Positions 13,273-21,366 of a DNA stretch of 36,284 nt are shown in pieces. The notes below the pieces were generated by a model, which saw only the letters and a program-made list of their open reading frames with translations, had not been told where the DNA came from and did not search any database. Origin of the DNA: a virus; IMG/VR virus record IMGVR_UViG_3300030104_007459, positions 1 through 36,284 of that record. One strand, given 5' to 3'. The stretch's first letter is position 1. The number at the start of each line of letters is the position of its first letter. Both the position numbers and the translations under genes were made by a program.

Positions 13273-14640
13273 ATGGATTTACAACTCAATGAGCTTCAAC
13301 AGAACATTATCGCAAGAATCAGAAGAAGGGATCGTGTGATCTCTGCTCGATGTGGATGGGGAAGTGGAAAGACAAGCGGCCTTGTCTTTGCCTTGTGGTT
13401 TATTAGTCGGATCCGTCCAGGAACATCTTCTCTTCTCATCACAGACACCTCTCCACGCTATCGATCTGTTTTAGGACCTGAGTTAGAAAAGTGGCTAGGG
13501 CCTCTCGGATGGACTTTTAATTCTTTGGAGATGAAGTGGACTTGCCCGATCACTCAATCTTCCATATGGTGCAGGTCTTACTTTCGACCTGGTACAAGAG
13601 AAGCGACACACAATCCCCTTGAAGGATTGAACATTACTTCAGGAGTTGCTCTGATTGATGAATGTCAGACTTTCCGATCTGATGAAGTAGCACAGAAAGC
13701 TCTAGGACGACTTCGAGCGGGTCCCTCTCCCATCATGATTCTCGTCGGTCTTCCTGTGAGTGACGCTTGGTGGTGTCAACTTGCAGAGAAAGCAAACTAT
13801 GATCCTCTCCTTTTCACTTCATATGTAAATCAAAACAATTTGAGTGACGAGTGGTTTGAGGCGACTAAGCTCCTTCCTGAAGAAGAGCGGCTTGCGATGG
13901 TCATGAATCAACCTCGACCTCCAACAGGCTTAATTTATAATGAATGGACAGAGAGTCACGTGATCGACGGATTCAAATACAAGGAGGAGATGACAGGAAG
14001 GATCGCAATCGATTGGGGATTTAGAAAGCCTTCAGTTCTGATCATGGTATACGATGAGAAGAGAGAGGCAACAATCATCCTCCATGAGATCAACCCCCAA
14101 GAGGTGACCATCTCCCAACTCTCAAAGATGATCCTCTCAATTGCATGGCCTCGTAAGTTGAAAGACTCTTCTCCAGGTCCTCGAATATGGCTTGACAGTG
14201 GAATCGCAGACAAGGCGGGATCCGCTCGCAATGATCAGACAGGACGGACAGCTTTTAGAGAAATCATGAAAGCTCCTCATCTTGGAGGAATAGGACTTCC
14301 TCTTCGATATACTACTGACCCCGTCTTGACGAATGTTTTAAACGGAATCCAAAAACTAAAACGGGCTTTTGCTCGAAAGAAATATCTCTGTACTAGAGAA
14401 GTATGGACAAGAGGAGAAAAGTCCATAGGGAACTCATTCAGAAAAGCGATCCTCTCTTATGGATGGAATCCAACACGAGACGAACCCAAGAAGGACGGGA
14501 GAGAGGATCCTTTAGACGCTCTGAGATACGATTGTATTATCCATCATTGGAGCGATCTCTCCACTCCATCTTATTCCCCATCCTCTAGAAGAAGAACAGA
14601 AAAACGACAAAGACGAATCGGACGAAAGGAAACATTTTGA
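13273..14640 (+). CDS. Terminase large subunit
   Basis: 455 residues. Packaging ATPase: Walker A GWGSGKT (28-34), Walker B VALIDE with D129 and E130 in GVALIDECQ. Nuclease domain: D247 in AIDWGF, D308 in WLDSG and the C-terminal DPLDALRYD (412-420), the usual three acidic clusters of an RNase H-like terminase nuclease. It cuts concatemeric DNA and drives it into the procapsid through the portal encoded at 15611. The last five codons read K-E-T-F-stop, and a near copy reading K-E-A-F-stop lies 722 bases downstream, beyond the next gene. Confidence 0.92.
   Translation: MDLQLNELQQNIIARIRRRDRVISARCGWGSGKTSGLVFALWFISRIRPGTSSLLITDTSPRYRSVLGPELEKWLGPLGWTFNSLEMKWTCPITQSSIWCRSYFRPGTREATHNPLEGLNITSGVALIDECQTFRSDEVAQKALGRLRAGPSPIMILVGLPVSDAWWCQLAEKANYDPLLFTSYVNQNNLSDEWFEATKLLPEEERLAMVMNQPRPPTGLIYNEWTESHVIDGFKYKEEMTGRIAIDWGFRKPSVLIMVYDEKREATIILHEINPQEVTISQLSKMILSIAWPRKLKDSSPGPRIWLDSGIADKAGSARNDQTGRTAFREIMKAPHLGGIGLPLRYTTDPVLTNVLNGIQKLKRAFARKKYLCTREVWTRGEKSIGNSFRKAILSYGWNPTRDEPKKDGREDPLDALRYDCIIHHWSDLSTPSYSPSSRRRTEKRQRRIGRKETF
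14624..14640 (+). repeat. Direct repeat flanking the T5orf172 gene (left copy)
   Basis: GAAAGGAAACATTTTGA matches 15346-15362 at 16 of 17 bases. It encodes the end of the large terminase and also provides the ribosome binding site and TTG start of the next gene. Confidence 0.75.
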
Positions 14641-15344
14641 GCTATTTATATTTTATTCAAGATGAAGAATCAAAAGACATTAAGATCGGAAGAACAAAAG
14701 ATATTAATAGAAGAATTAAAGAAATTAGAAGAGGGTCAAATCGATCCTATCAAGTCTTATATGCTTTTAATAATCTCGCTCATCTAGAGATTGAGCTTCA
14801 TCAATATCTTTTTAAATATAGGATTAGATATGAGTGGTTTCGAGAGGATTGTTTGGATCTAGCTTTAAGTTTTCTAGAGTCTTATGGAATAAATGAAAAA
14901 GGATTAAGTCAGACTTGGGGGAAGGTCTGTGACTTTGATCGATGGCTTAAATCATCTGATCTAAATCTTTATCAAAACATATCGGATTTTATATTTATCT
15001 CTTTGTGCTTTGGGTACAAGTGGACAAAAGAAAGCATTGAGTCAACTTTTAGAATTACTAAAAGAGATGCTTTAAGCTTAATATGTGAAATTGAGCTAAG
15101 AAATAAAACTCATATATTGAGTCGATTTATTGAGCTTTTAATAGATGAAAAAAAATTAGAACCTGGAGTCTTTAGTTTTTCTAGTTTTGATGAGATCAAA
15201 ATAGTAACGGGCTTTGTTGTGTATGTTCAATCTCCTCTAAAAATGCATGAAAACATTAGAAAAGAATTGAATGGACTCAAGATTGAATTGGCCTCTCTCA
15301 CTAGAGAAAAAACTTGTTCTTCGTATCAAGTAAGCTTGTTTTAA
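14637..15344 (+). CDS. T5orf172 / GIY-YIG-like protein, likely mobile cassette
   Basis: 235 residues, starting with TTG at 14637 that overlaps the terminase stop (TTGA); GGAAACAT lies ahead of it. Residues about 3-70 fit the T5orf172 (MUG113-type GIY-YIG) domain: YLYFIQDEESKDIKIGRTKD, then RRIKEIRRGSNRSYQVL, the helix EIELHQYLF and EWFRED. The C-terminal part (about 85-235) is helical and of unknown family. GIY-YIG-type proteins are often mobile endonucleases. The gene is more AT-rich than the terminase and portal genes and is flanked by 17-base near-identical direct repeats, so it looks inserted between them. Confidence 0.7.
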   Translation: MSYLYFIQDEESKDIKIGRTKDINRRIKEIRRGSNRSYQVLYAFNNLAHLEIELHQYLFKYRIRYEWFREDCLDLALSFLESYGINEKGLSQTWGKVCDFDRWLKSSDLNLYQNISDFIFISLCFGYKWTKESIESTFRITKRDALSLICEIELRNKTHILSRFIELLIDEKKLEPGVFSFSSFDEIKIVTGFVVYVQSPLKMHENIRKELNGLKIELASLTREKTCSSYQVSLF

Positions 15345-15345
15345 A

Positions 15346-15362
15346 GAAAGGAAGCATTTTGA
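15346..15362 (+). repeat. Direct repeat flanking the T5orf172 gene (right copy)
   Basis: GAAAGGAAGCATTTTGA, one mismatch to 14624-14640. Read in the terminase frame it gives K-E-A-F-stop, a displaced second version of the terminase C-terminus. It begins two bases after the T5orf172 gene stop. Confidence 0.75.
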
Positions 15363-15373
15363 AACTAATAAAT

Positions 15374-15479
15374 GACATCGAAGAGAGAAATTGAATCGAC
15401 TGAAAATATCTACTCTCTTTTATAACGTCTTTGACGTACATAATAAAAAAAGAATGTGTACCCTCTCCGATGTCGAGAG
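15374..15479 (+). ncRNA. Candidate structured RNA in the 266-base gap before the portal gene
   Basis: Several pairings can be read by eye. AAGAGAG (15381-15387) pairs with CTCTCTT (15413-15419). ACGTC-TTT-GACGT (15425-15437) is a hairpin. GTACATA (15436-15442) pairs with TGTGTAC (15455-15461), with one G-U, and competes with that hairpin. CTCTC-CGATGTC-GAGAG (15463-15479) is a hairpin whose whole 7-base loop complements GACATCG (15374-15380), giving a possible pseudoknot; alternatively GACATCG and CGATGTC form a closing stem extended by AGAG/CTCT. It could be a cis-regulatory leader element, a small RNA, or a remnant of a mobile intron linked to the adjacent GIY-YIG-like gene. The family is not recognised. 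Confidence 0.4.
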
Positions 15480-15493
15480 CAATTTATAAAGCC

Positions 15494-15521
15494 TTGATTA
15501 ACTTGTCAATATGTTTTATGT
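15494..15521 (+). promoter_or_regulatory. Possible weak promoter ahead of the head genes
   Basis: TTGATT (15494-15499), a 17-base spacer and TATGTT lie about 90 bases before the portal start, in an AT-rich stretch. The match is modest. A late promoter of another type is equally possible. Confidence 0.25.
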
Positions 15522-15542
15522 TTTAAAATAACGAACGATTTT

Positions 15543-15578
15543 GTTTGAAATAATAGAATAGTTTGAAATAATAGAATG
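15543..15578 (+). repeat. 18-bp tandem repeat, two copies
   Basis: GTTTGAAATAATAGAATA (15543-15560) is followed at once by GTTTGAAATAATAGAATG (15561-15578), differing only in the last base. It lies 33 bases before the portal start and just ahead of its ribosome binding site. It may be a binding site for a late activator or a duplicated promoter element. Confidence 0.75.
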
Positions 15579-15610
15579 AAATCCTTTGTTCTTTTGGAAG
15601 AGGATCAAAC

Positions 15611-17032
15611 ATGAGCAACGAGCAAGACGAGAGAACTCCCGATCATCTCAAAGCGATGTATCCAAGATTTAAGACCCGCGGGATAAGTGGTACTCAGATC
15701 TCAGGGGGGAAGATCACAGGTAAAGAGCGTAATCCAAAACTAACGGGGCTCAATTGGGTTCAAGAAGCAGAGGACATGCTTGCAACTGATCCCGTCGTCC
15801 GTCGATCGTGGCACATGTTGAGACAGACTCTTCTCTCTGCAACATGGCGTTTTATTCCTGGAGTTAAAGGGGATGAGATCTCCGAAGAACTCGCAAGATT
15901 TAGTAACGAGGCTTTTGGATTCGATGGATATGCAGGACAGCTCTCGACTTCTTGGGAAGAACAATTAACATACTTATGGGAGTTCGTCCCTGTGGGCTAT
16001 CGATACGCAGAGGAGATCTATAGGGTAGGCCCTGATTCAAGAGGCAAGGTTAGAGTGTGGCTTGATTACTATGCAGATCGAGAACCTTCTGCTCATAATC
16101 GATGGTTATCAAGAGATGGACAACACTTGGATGGAGTCCTTCAGAATGTAGTAGGGACGACCTACACTCCTGAACCCATCCCTGCAAACAAACTCCTCCT
16201 CCTCACTTTGAATAGAACAGGATCAAACTTCGAGGGGATTGGGATGCTGCGTCCAGTGTGGTGGTGGTGGAGGACTAAGCAGCGAGTTAGTAACTTAATG
16301 TGTGTAGGTTTAGAGAGATGGGCCTTGCCTACTCCAAAAGTAAAAGTAGATCGATCTCAGGCAGAGATGCAAGGATTGACGGATGCAGATTTGAGCGTAA
16401 TGATTGAAGAGGCAGCGGATCAAGCTGAAGCCTTCCTCGCCACTGAACTCTCCTATTTAGTTGAGTCTCCTGTCATTCAATTTGATTCATACTCCACAAC
16501 TCCATACTTGTATTCTCAAGGCCCTCTCGACATAATCAAAGAATGTGATAATCAGATCTCTCAAGCTTTCCTCGCTCAATTTGCTAATCTTGGGATTAGT
16601 GATACAGGATCGAGATCTGTGGGAGAAGTTCACCTCTCAGTATTTAGAAGAGCAGCGATCAATCTTTGTGATATAGTCGCAGCTCAAGTCTCAGGAGTAG
16701 ATCGAAGGGGAGGGGGAACAATAGGCCGCTTGATTCGTTGGAACTATGGAGCGATTGATCCAAGTAAGCTCCCTCGATTAACTCACACGGGCCTTGATAC
16801 TGATGACCTCGCAGAGTCTTTAGGCATGCTTCCAGGTCTTGTCCAATCGGGTCTACTTACTCCTGATGATGATCTTGAAAGAGCGATTCGAGAAAGACTA
16901 GGAGCGGGGGATCTTCCTGAAATCGCAGAGCGTACACCTCTCGAAAGATCTATGATTAAAGGCGGGGGTGTCGCTTCATTAACTGAGAATCTACTTAGAC
17001 GAAAAGGAAGAACCCATGGTCAAGAAGATTAG
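15611..17032 (+). CDS. Portal protein (DUF935 / Mu gp29-like)
   Basis: 473 residues. The layout fits DUF935-type portals: DPVVRRSWHMLRQTLLSATWRFIP near the N-terminus, LWEFVPVGYRYAEEIYR, the motif PANKLLLLTLNR, a Trp-rich stretch before KQRVSNLMCVGLERW, and a late FLAQFANLG helix region. The portal is the dodecameric ring through which the terminase pumps DNA. GAGGA lies 7 bases before the ATG. It directly precedes the protease/scaffold gene, overlapping it by 17 bases. Confidence 0.82.
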   Translation: MSNEQDERTPDHLKAMYPRFKTRGISGTQISGGKITGKERNPKLTGLNWVQEAEDMLATDPVVRRSWHMLRQTLLSATWRFIPGVKGDEISEELARFSNEAFGFDGYAGQLSTSWEEQLTYLWEFVPVGYRYAEEIYRVGPDSRGKVRVWLDYYADREPSAHNRWLSRDGQHLDGVLQNVVGTTYTPEPIPANKLLLLTLNRTGSNFEGIGMLRPVWWWWRTKQRVSNLMCVGLERWALPTPKVKVDRSQAEMQGLTDADLSVMIEEAADQAEAFLATELSYLVESPVIQFDSYSTTPYLYSQGPLDIIKECDNQISQAFLAQFANLGISDTGSRSVGEVHLSVFRRAAINLCDIVAAQVSGVDRRGGGTIGRLIRWNYGAIDPSKLPRLTHTGLDTDDLAESLGMLPGLVQSGLLTPDDDLERAIRERLGAGDLPEIAERTPLERSMIKGGGVASLTENLLRRKGRTHGQED

Positions 17033-19016
17033 ACTCAAAGCAAAAAAAGATCGGACGGAAGCTCAAACCCCTGCACCTCCTAAAGACAGAGTTAAAGGAT
17101 CGAAGAAGAATCCTAAAGGGGCGGCGAGTGGATCAAGGGGAGGGCTTAAGATTCCTCAAAAATCTTTAAAAGCTTTAGAGAATTATCGTGATGAACATAA
17201 TGAAAAGTATTCTGCTAAGTCTAAAAGAGTTGATCTTGGAACTCTTAAAGCTGTTTATCAAAGAGGAGCGGGGGCCTTTTCCTCCTCTCATAGACCAGGA
17301 GCATCGAGGGAACAATGGGCTCTCGCAAGAGTCAAAGCTTTTCTTAAACTAGTGGGAACGGGCGAGAGAAAGAAAGCATACACGACTGATCTTGATCTGC
17401 TCCCTCAAGGGCATCCCCAAAAGAGCAAGGCAGAAAAGAAAGCGGAAGTTTTAAGCGTTCCTAAAAAGTATGATCATATTGACTTCACTCCTCCTAAAGG
17501 TGTACAGGAAGCCGCTCAACGTGCTTTAAAAGTTAGAGCAGAAAAGCCTGAATCTCAAAGGGGAATGACTGATGTAGGATTGACCCGCGCTCGTGATCTT
17601 ATCAATGGAAAAACACTCTCTCCCGATACTGTCAGAAGAATGCTTGCCTACTTCTCAAGGCATGAAGTTGATAAGCAGGGAAAGACTTGGGACGAAAAAG
17701 GGAAAGGGTGGCAAGCTTGGAACGGATGGGGAGGTGATGCAGGATTCTCATGGTCAAAGAAAGTAGTAAAACAAATGAACACAGCAGACAACAAAGCGAA
17801 ATCACTTCGAGCATATTCCGAAGCGAATCTTTTAGGAGAGGCGGATCCCATTTATGAAGTCCCTGAAGGATTGACAATTGGAAAGCCCTTCAAGACTTTG
17901 TCTCTTGGTCAAGTATCATCTCGAATGAATGGGGATAATATTGGAAAAGAGATTGATCAAGATCTTCTTCAAGAGATGGTCAGAGTCTACAAAGAGAGAC
18001 GTGAGGCGGATCCAGTAATCATCGATTGGCAACACGCTACAAGCCCATTTCAAGGAGAGAGCCCTGCACCTCCTGAGAGTGGTAACGCCCTCGGACTCAT
18101 CATCGATCTCGACTTAAGAGACGATGGACTTTACGCAATCCCCGCTTATAACGAAAGAGGACTTAAAGTCGTCAAGGATGCAGGGGGGATATTATGGTCT
18201 TCTCCTGAATATTTGCAGGGAGAAATCTTCACTAGAGACGGAGGGGAGAAAGTCGGAGATGCTCAACTTTTAGCGATCACTCTTACTCCTCGACCTGCTC
18301 AACAATCTGACAAAATTGACCGTATCACTTTAAAGGAGGCACTCATGGTGACCGAATCTGATTTAAAGGGAATGTCTCAAGAAGACTTGATTGATCTCGC
18401 TATGCAAAAGGACTCTATGGTCCGAAGCCTTGAAGCGAAAATCAAAGAAATGTCTCAAGAGAACGAAGCCAAAATCAACAAAGACTCTGAATCTCAACTT
18501 GAAGAAAAAGAAGAGAATGAAGAGAAAGAAGAGCTAAAAGAAGAGGCTCAAAAACTTGAAGAGAAAAAAGAAGAAGAAGAGGAAGAGAAAACAGAATCTA
18601 ATAAGATGTCTGAGGCTCTCCCATCAACTCAACTTCTCTCTGAAATCCAATCTCTTCGAGAGCAAGTTCAAACTCTTCAATCTGAGAAACTCGACGCAGA
18701 GCGACGCGAAGCAGTTGGATCTCTTTTGCGAGAAGGCAAGATCTCTCCTTCTGAAGAAGAAGCAGCAAATAAAGCTTTTGACTTCAAGAAAAAAGGAGAC
18801 GGCATCTTCTGGACTATGTTCTCCGAGCGTCCCTCTAATTCCGTTGTGCCTATGAATCAAGTAGGACATGGAGCAAGCGGGCAAGAGATCACTAAAGAGA
18901 CTATCAATCTTAAAATCAAAGCACTCTCAGAAGAAAAAGGGATGAGTTATGCTCAAGCTCTTTCTGAGTTTCGACAAACTAATACTCAAGAGTTCTTGAA
19001 AGCCTACGGAGTCTAA
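17016..19016 (+). CDS. Head maturation protease with scaffold domain (Mu gpI-like), multidomain
   Basis: 666 residues with at least four parts. Residues 1-50 are a basic Lys/Arg tail. Residues about 60-120 contain RGAGAFSSSHRPG and REQWALARVKAFL, a small domain found in other phage head proteins. Residues about 175-245 contain TDVGLTRARDLINGKTLS, RMLAYFSRHEVDKQGK and GWGGDAGFSWSKKV, also a recurrent phage domain. Residues about 270-440 are the Mu gpI-type protease, with VIIDWQHAT (about 335-342) and ILWSSPEYL near its core. From about 444 on is a Glu/Lys-rich coiled coil with a C-terminal tip, the likely scaffold. The fused accessory domains make it larger than a typical gpI (about 360). Confidence 0.78.
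   Translation: MVKKIRLKAKKDRTEAQTPAPPKDRVKGSKKNPKGAASGSRGGLKIPQKSLKALENYRDEHNEKYSAKSKRVDLGTLKAVYQRGAGAFSSSHRPGASREQWALARVKAFLKLVGTGERKKAYTTDLDLLPQGHPQKSKAEKKAEVLSVPKKYDHIDFTPPKGVQEAAQRALKVRAEKPESQRGMTDVGLTRARDLINGKTLSPDTVRRMLAYFSRHEVDKQGKTWDEKGKGWQAWNGWGGDAGFSWSKKVVKQMNTADNKAKSLRAYSEANLLGEADPIYEVPEGLTIGKPFKTLSLGQVSSRMNGDNIGKEIDQDLLQEMVRVYKERREADPVIIDWQHATSPFQGESPAPPESGNALGLIIDLDLRDDGLYAIPAYNERGLKVVKDAGGILWSSPEYLQGEIFTRDGGEKVGDAQLLAITLTPRPAQQSDKIDRITLKEALMVTESDLKGMSQEDLIDLAMQKDSMVRSLEAKIKEMSQENEAKINKDSESQLEEKEENEEKEELKEEAQKLEEKKEEEEEEKTESNKMSEALPSTQLLSEIQSLREQVQTLQSEKLDAERREAVGSLLREGKISPSEEEAANKAFDFKKKGDGIFWTMFSERPSNSVVPMNQVGHGASGQEITKETINLKIKALSEEKGMSYAQALSEFRQTNTQEFLKAYGV
18345..19016 (+). 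CDS. Internal scaffold product of the protease gene (in-frame start)
   Basis: An in-frame ATG at 18345 (residue 444) is preceded by AAAGGAGG with 5-6 bases spacing, much better than chance for a coding interior. It would give a 223-residue protein made only of the coiled-coil scaffold and its C-terminal part (it ends SYAQALSEFRQTNTQEFLKAYGV). Mu I/Z and lambda C/Nu3 use the same nested arrangement to make protease and free scaffold in different amounts. Confidence 0.65.
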   Translation: MVTESDLKGMSQEDLIDLAMQKDSMVRSLEAKIKEMSQENEAKINKDSESQLEEKEENEEKEELKEEAQKLEEKKEEEEEEKTESNKMSEALPSTQLLSEIQSLREQVQTLQSEKLDAERREAVGSLLREGKISPSEEEAANKAFDFKKKGDGIFWTMFSERPSNSVVPMNQVGHGASGQEITKETINLKIKALSEEKGMSYAQALSEFRQTNTQEFLKAYGV

Positions 19017-19019
19017 ATC

Positions 19020-19415
19020 ATGCAAACTCAAAATATTGTAAAATCATATGTCGCAGCGTCAACAATTGCAGAGTTCGATCTCGTTAAGTTCGATGCTAAT
19101 GGAAAGATCGCTCAATGTGGAGCGGCGGATGCTACCTCTGCTCTCATTCTTGGAATTGCTCAACGTGGATGTGCAGCGGGTGAAGTTACCGACGTTCTTA
19201 TTCATGGAGTAAGTCGAGTTAAACTTGGAGCAATTGCCGCTTTTGAAAATTCAGGAGATTGCCTTTTAACTGCTGCTGCAAATGGCACTCTCGATAGCGC
19301 AGCCTCAACTAATTTTGTAGTTGCTCGTATTCTTCCAAACATTAACTCAACTGCAAGCGCGGCAAATGATCAAGGCGAAGTCCTTTTCTTTGGTCCCGTG
19401 ATTGTTAAAGCTTAA
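19020..19415 (+). CDS. Capsid decoration-type protein (DUF2190-like)
   Basis: 131 residues, all-beta, small-residue rich: VAASTIAEFDLVKFDANGKI, ALILGIAQRGCAAGEVTDVLIHG, then GDCLLTAAANGTL. This strand order and the position between protease/scaffold and major capsid fit the DUF2190-type decoration proteins that stabilise HK97-fold heads. GGAG lies 8 bases before the ATG. Confidence 0.75.
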   Translation: MQTQNIVKSYVAASTIAEFDLVKFDANGKIAQCGAADATSALILGIAQRGCAAGEVTDVLIHGVSRVKLGAIAAFENSGDCLLTAAANGTLDSAASTNFVVARILPNINSTASAANDQGEVLFFGPVIVKA

Positions 19416-19425
19416 GGAGTAAACA

Positions 19426-20439
19426 ATGGCTTCATCATATAGCAATATCCATCCAGTCGATCAGATCTTAACTAATCTTGCTATCGAGGCGATTCCCTCA
19501 GATAGTCAATTGATTGCTGATCAAGTTTTTGAAAAAATCAACATCCCTGAACGAAGCGGGACTCTCTTGATTGAGAACACTCGTAATTTCATGGGAGCTA
19601 CTGACCTTGATCTAGAACGGGCTCCAGGTTCAAGCCGCGCAATGATTGGATCTTTTGATCGAACTAACATGACTTATAAAGCAAAGATCTATTCTGCAAG
19701 CGACTCAATCGCAATGGAAGATATCTTTGATTCTCAATATCCAGGAAGTGAAGAAGCTCGGATCGTTCGCAAAGTTGCACGTACTATGAAACTTGCTAAA
19801 GAGAAACGAGCCGCTGATCTTCTTTTTGATACTGCGACTTTCACAAATAACAGCACAGTTGCAGCCTTGACAGGTGGAGCAGGAACTCAATTCAATGCAG
19901 CAGGTGGAGAGCCTCTTCATGATCTTCATGTTGTTAAAGATATTGTTTTTGCAAACTCACACGGGATCAATCCTGACTGCTTGATTTTGGGTCGTGATGT
20001 CTTTCGTGAGCTTGCCCGTAATCCTGAAGTAAGAGGATTCGCAGGAACAACTGCTAATAATCTCGCAAGCGGAAATCGTATCTTAAACGACGAAGTTGTA
20101 ATCCAAGTACTTAAAGATGTTCTAGGCATTCCGAATGTGTACGTGGGAGCGGCTCGACGTGAGACAGCTAATCCAGGCGCGACTTCATCAGAAGGATACA
20201 TTTGGAACGGAGAGACGATCTTCATGGGTATCCTTAAGGGATCCGATGCATCCGTAGGCAAAAGCGGAAATGTTCGAGCTATGCCAGTCGCTGCTCTTGA
20301 CTTCGAGTTCTCTGGACTTTCTGCAGGTCAATATGATGCTTTGGATTCAACTCGTCGATATGTATGGAATGAAGAAGTGCAATCATTCACGAAGGTTGAC
20401 GATTCATTCGCATATCTTTTGACTGATTGCCTAGCGTAA
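19426..20439 (+). CDS. Major capsid protein (HK97 fold, probable)
   Basis: 337 residues. It is located after the decoration gene with a strong AAGGAG site. Features fit an HK97-type major capsid protein of the family that uses gpI-type proteases: an N-terminal ADQVFEKINIPERSG segment, a long helix EEARIVRKVARTMKLAKEKRAADLLFD (the spine-helix region), then NPDCLILGRDVFRELARNPEVRG and a C-terminal beta part with SSEGYIWNGETIFMGI. The same pattern is typical of phages with DUF2190 decoration proteins. There is no separate N-terminal scaffold region, in keeping with the scaffold domain in the protease gene. Confidence 0.82.
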   Translation: MASSYSNIHPVDQILTNLAIEAIPSDSQLIADQVFEKINIPERSGTLLIENTRNFMGATDLDLERAPGSSRAMIGSFDRTNMTYKAKIYSASDSIAMEDIFDSQYPGSEEARIVRKVARTMKLAKEKRAADLLFDTATFTNNSTVAALTGGAGTQFNAAGGEPLHDLHVVKDIVFANSHGINPDCLILGRDVFRELARNPEVRGFAGTTANNLASGNRILNDEVVIQVLKDVLGIPNVYVGAARRETANPGATSSEGYIWNGETIFMGILKGSDASVGKSGNVRAMPVAALDFEFSGLSAGQYDALDSTRRYVWNEEVQSFTKVDDSFAYLLTDCLA

Positions 20440-20448
20440 GGTCAAAGC

Positions 20449-21366
20449 ATGTTCTCTTGTCTTGATGATCACGATCACATTCTTCTTGCAGAGCGAATCG
20501 ACGCAGATGAAAAAGCGATCGAAGATCTAACACGTCAGGCAAAAGAGCAGCCTCCCATTCTTGCAAAGATTACAAAAGCAAGAATCAAAGAGCTAAAAGC
20601 AGAGAAAAAAGCGGCGGATCAATTTGGAGTTGTTTACAAAAAAGCGACCCGTCGCCTTATGGATTCCCTCAAAGATTCCATTGATCAATCCTCTCCTGAG
20701 GCTCTCCTATCTCTTCCAAAAGATCAACTCATTGAATTGATTCTTTCTGGAGGGATTGCTGATTCTGTGGAAGATTTCATCGAGCAGCAAAACAAAATGT
20801 TAGAAGCAATTAACGAATCTCTTTTAGTAGTTGAGCCTACATGGACTCCTCTCTTTATTGAGACAGAGGTCAACTCGATTCGATCCTTGACAGTTCAAAA
20901 TGTGTTTGATGACATTGTCATCCCAAGCGTAGCAAAGAATGTTAAGGAATCGCTTCTTTCAATGATAATTGATACACCTCCAAACCTCGCTCTTTCAAAT
21001 CTCGCTCTAAGTTTAGAGAGAGGGGCAGGGACATTACAAACGGAGGTGAGGACTAAGATTTCTCAATTTGGGAGATCTGTCAATATGATCGCAGCTGATA
21101 CAGTCGGACTCGATCATTATCTATACACAGGTCCAAAGGATGGAATCACACGGGCCTTTTGTCGCCCTTTAATCAATAAAGTCGTCGACAAAACACAACT
21201 CGGAAAGCTAAACAACGGACAAGGATTGAGCGTTCGAACTTCAGGAGGTGGATATAACTGTCGACACTCTTGGAGCCCTGTAACAGAATCCTTTATGAAA
21301 GCCGCGGGCCTTGATAAAGCGACTCAATCCGATATCTCAAAAGCGAACACAGGAGGCAAGAAATGA
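20449..21366 (+). CDS. Minor head protein (MuF / SPP1 gp7-like)
   Basis: 305 residues. The N-terminal two thirds are helical. The C-terminus carries the MuF-type signature YTGPKDGITRAFCRPLINK followed by GGGYNCRHSWSPV (about 270-280), where the paired Cys and the YNCRH ending are characteristic. MuF proteins sit inside the head near the portal and in some phages are carried into the host. The usual position is right after the portal; here it follows the major capsid gene. Its stop overlaps the next gene by ATGA. Confidence 0.72.
   Translation: MFSCLDDHDHILLAERIDADEKAIEDLTRQAKEQPPILAKITKARIKELKAEKKAADQFGVVYKKATRRLMDSLKDSIDQSSPEALLSLPKDQLIELILSGGIADSVEDFIEQQNKMLEAINESLLVVEPTWTPLFIETEVNSIRSLTVQNVFDDIVIPSVAKNVKESLLSMIIDTPPNLALSNLALSLERGAGTLQTEVRTKISQFGRSVNMIAADTVGLDHYLYTGPKDGITRAFCRPLINKVVDKTQLGKLNNGQGLSVRTSGGGYNCRHSWSPVTESFMKAAGLDKATQSDISKANTGGKK

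Noticed and set aside
14637-15610. Complete group I intron carrying the T5orf172 gene
   Set aside because: The terminase frame ends intact before it and I could not identify P7 or other conserved intron core elements; only a folded segment downstream was seen.
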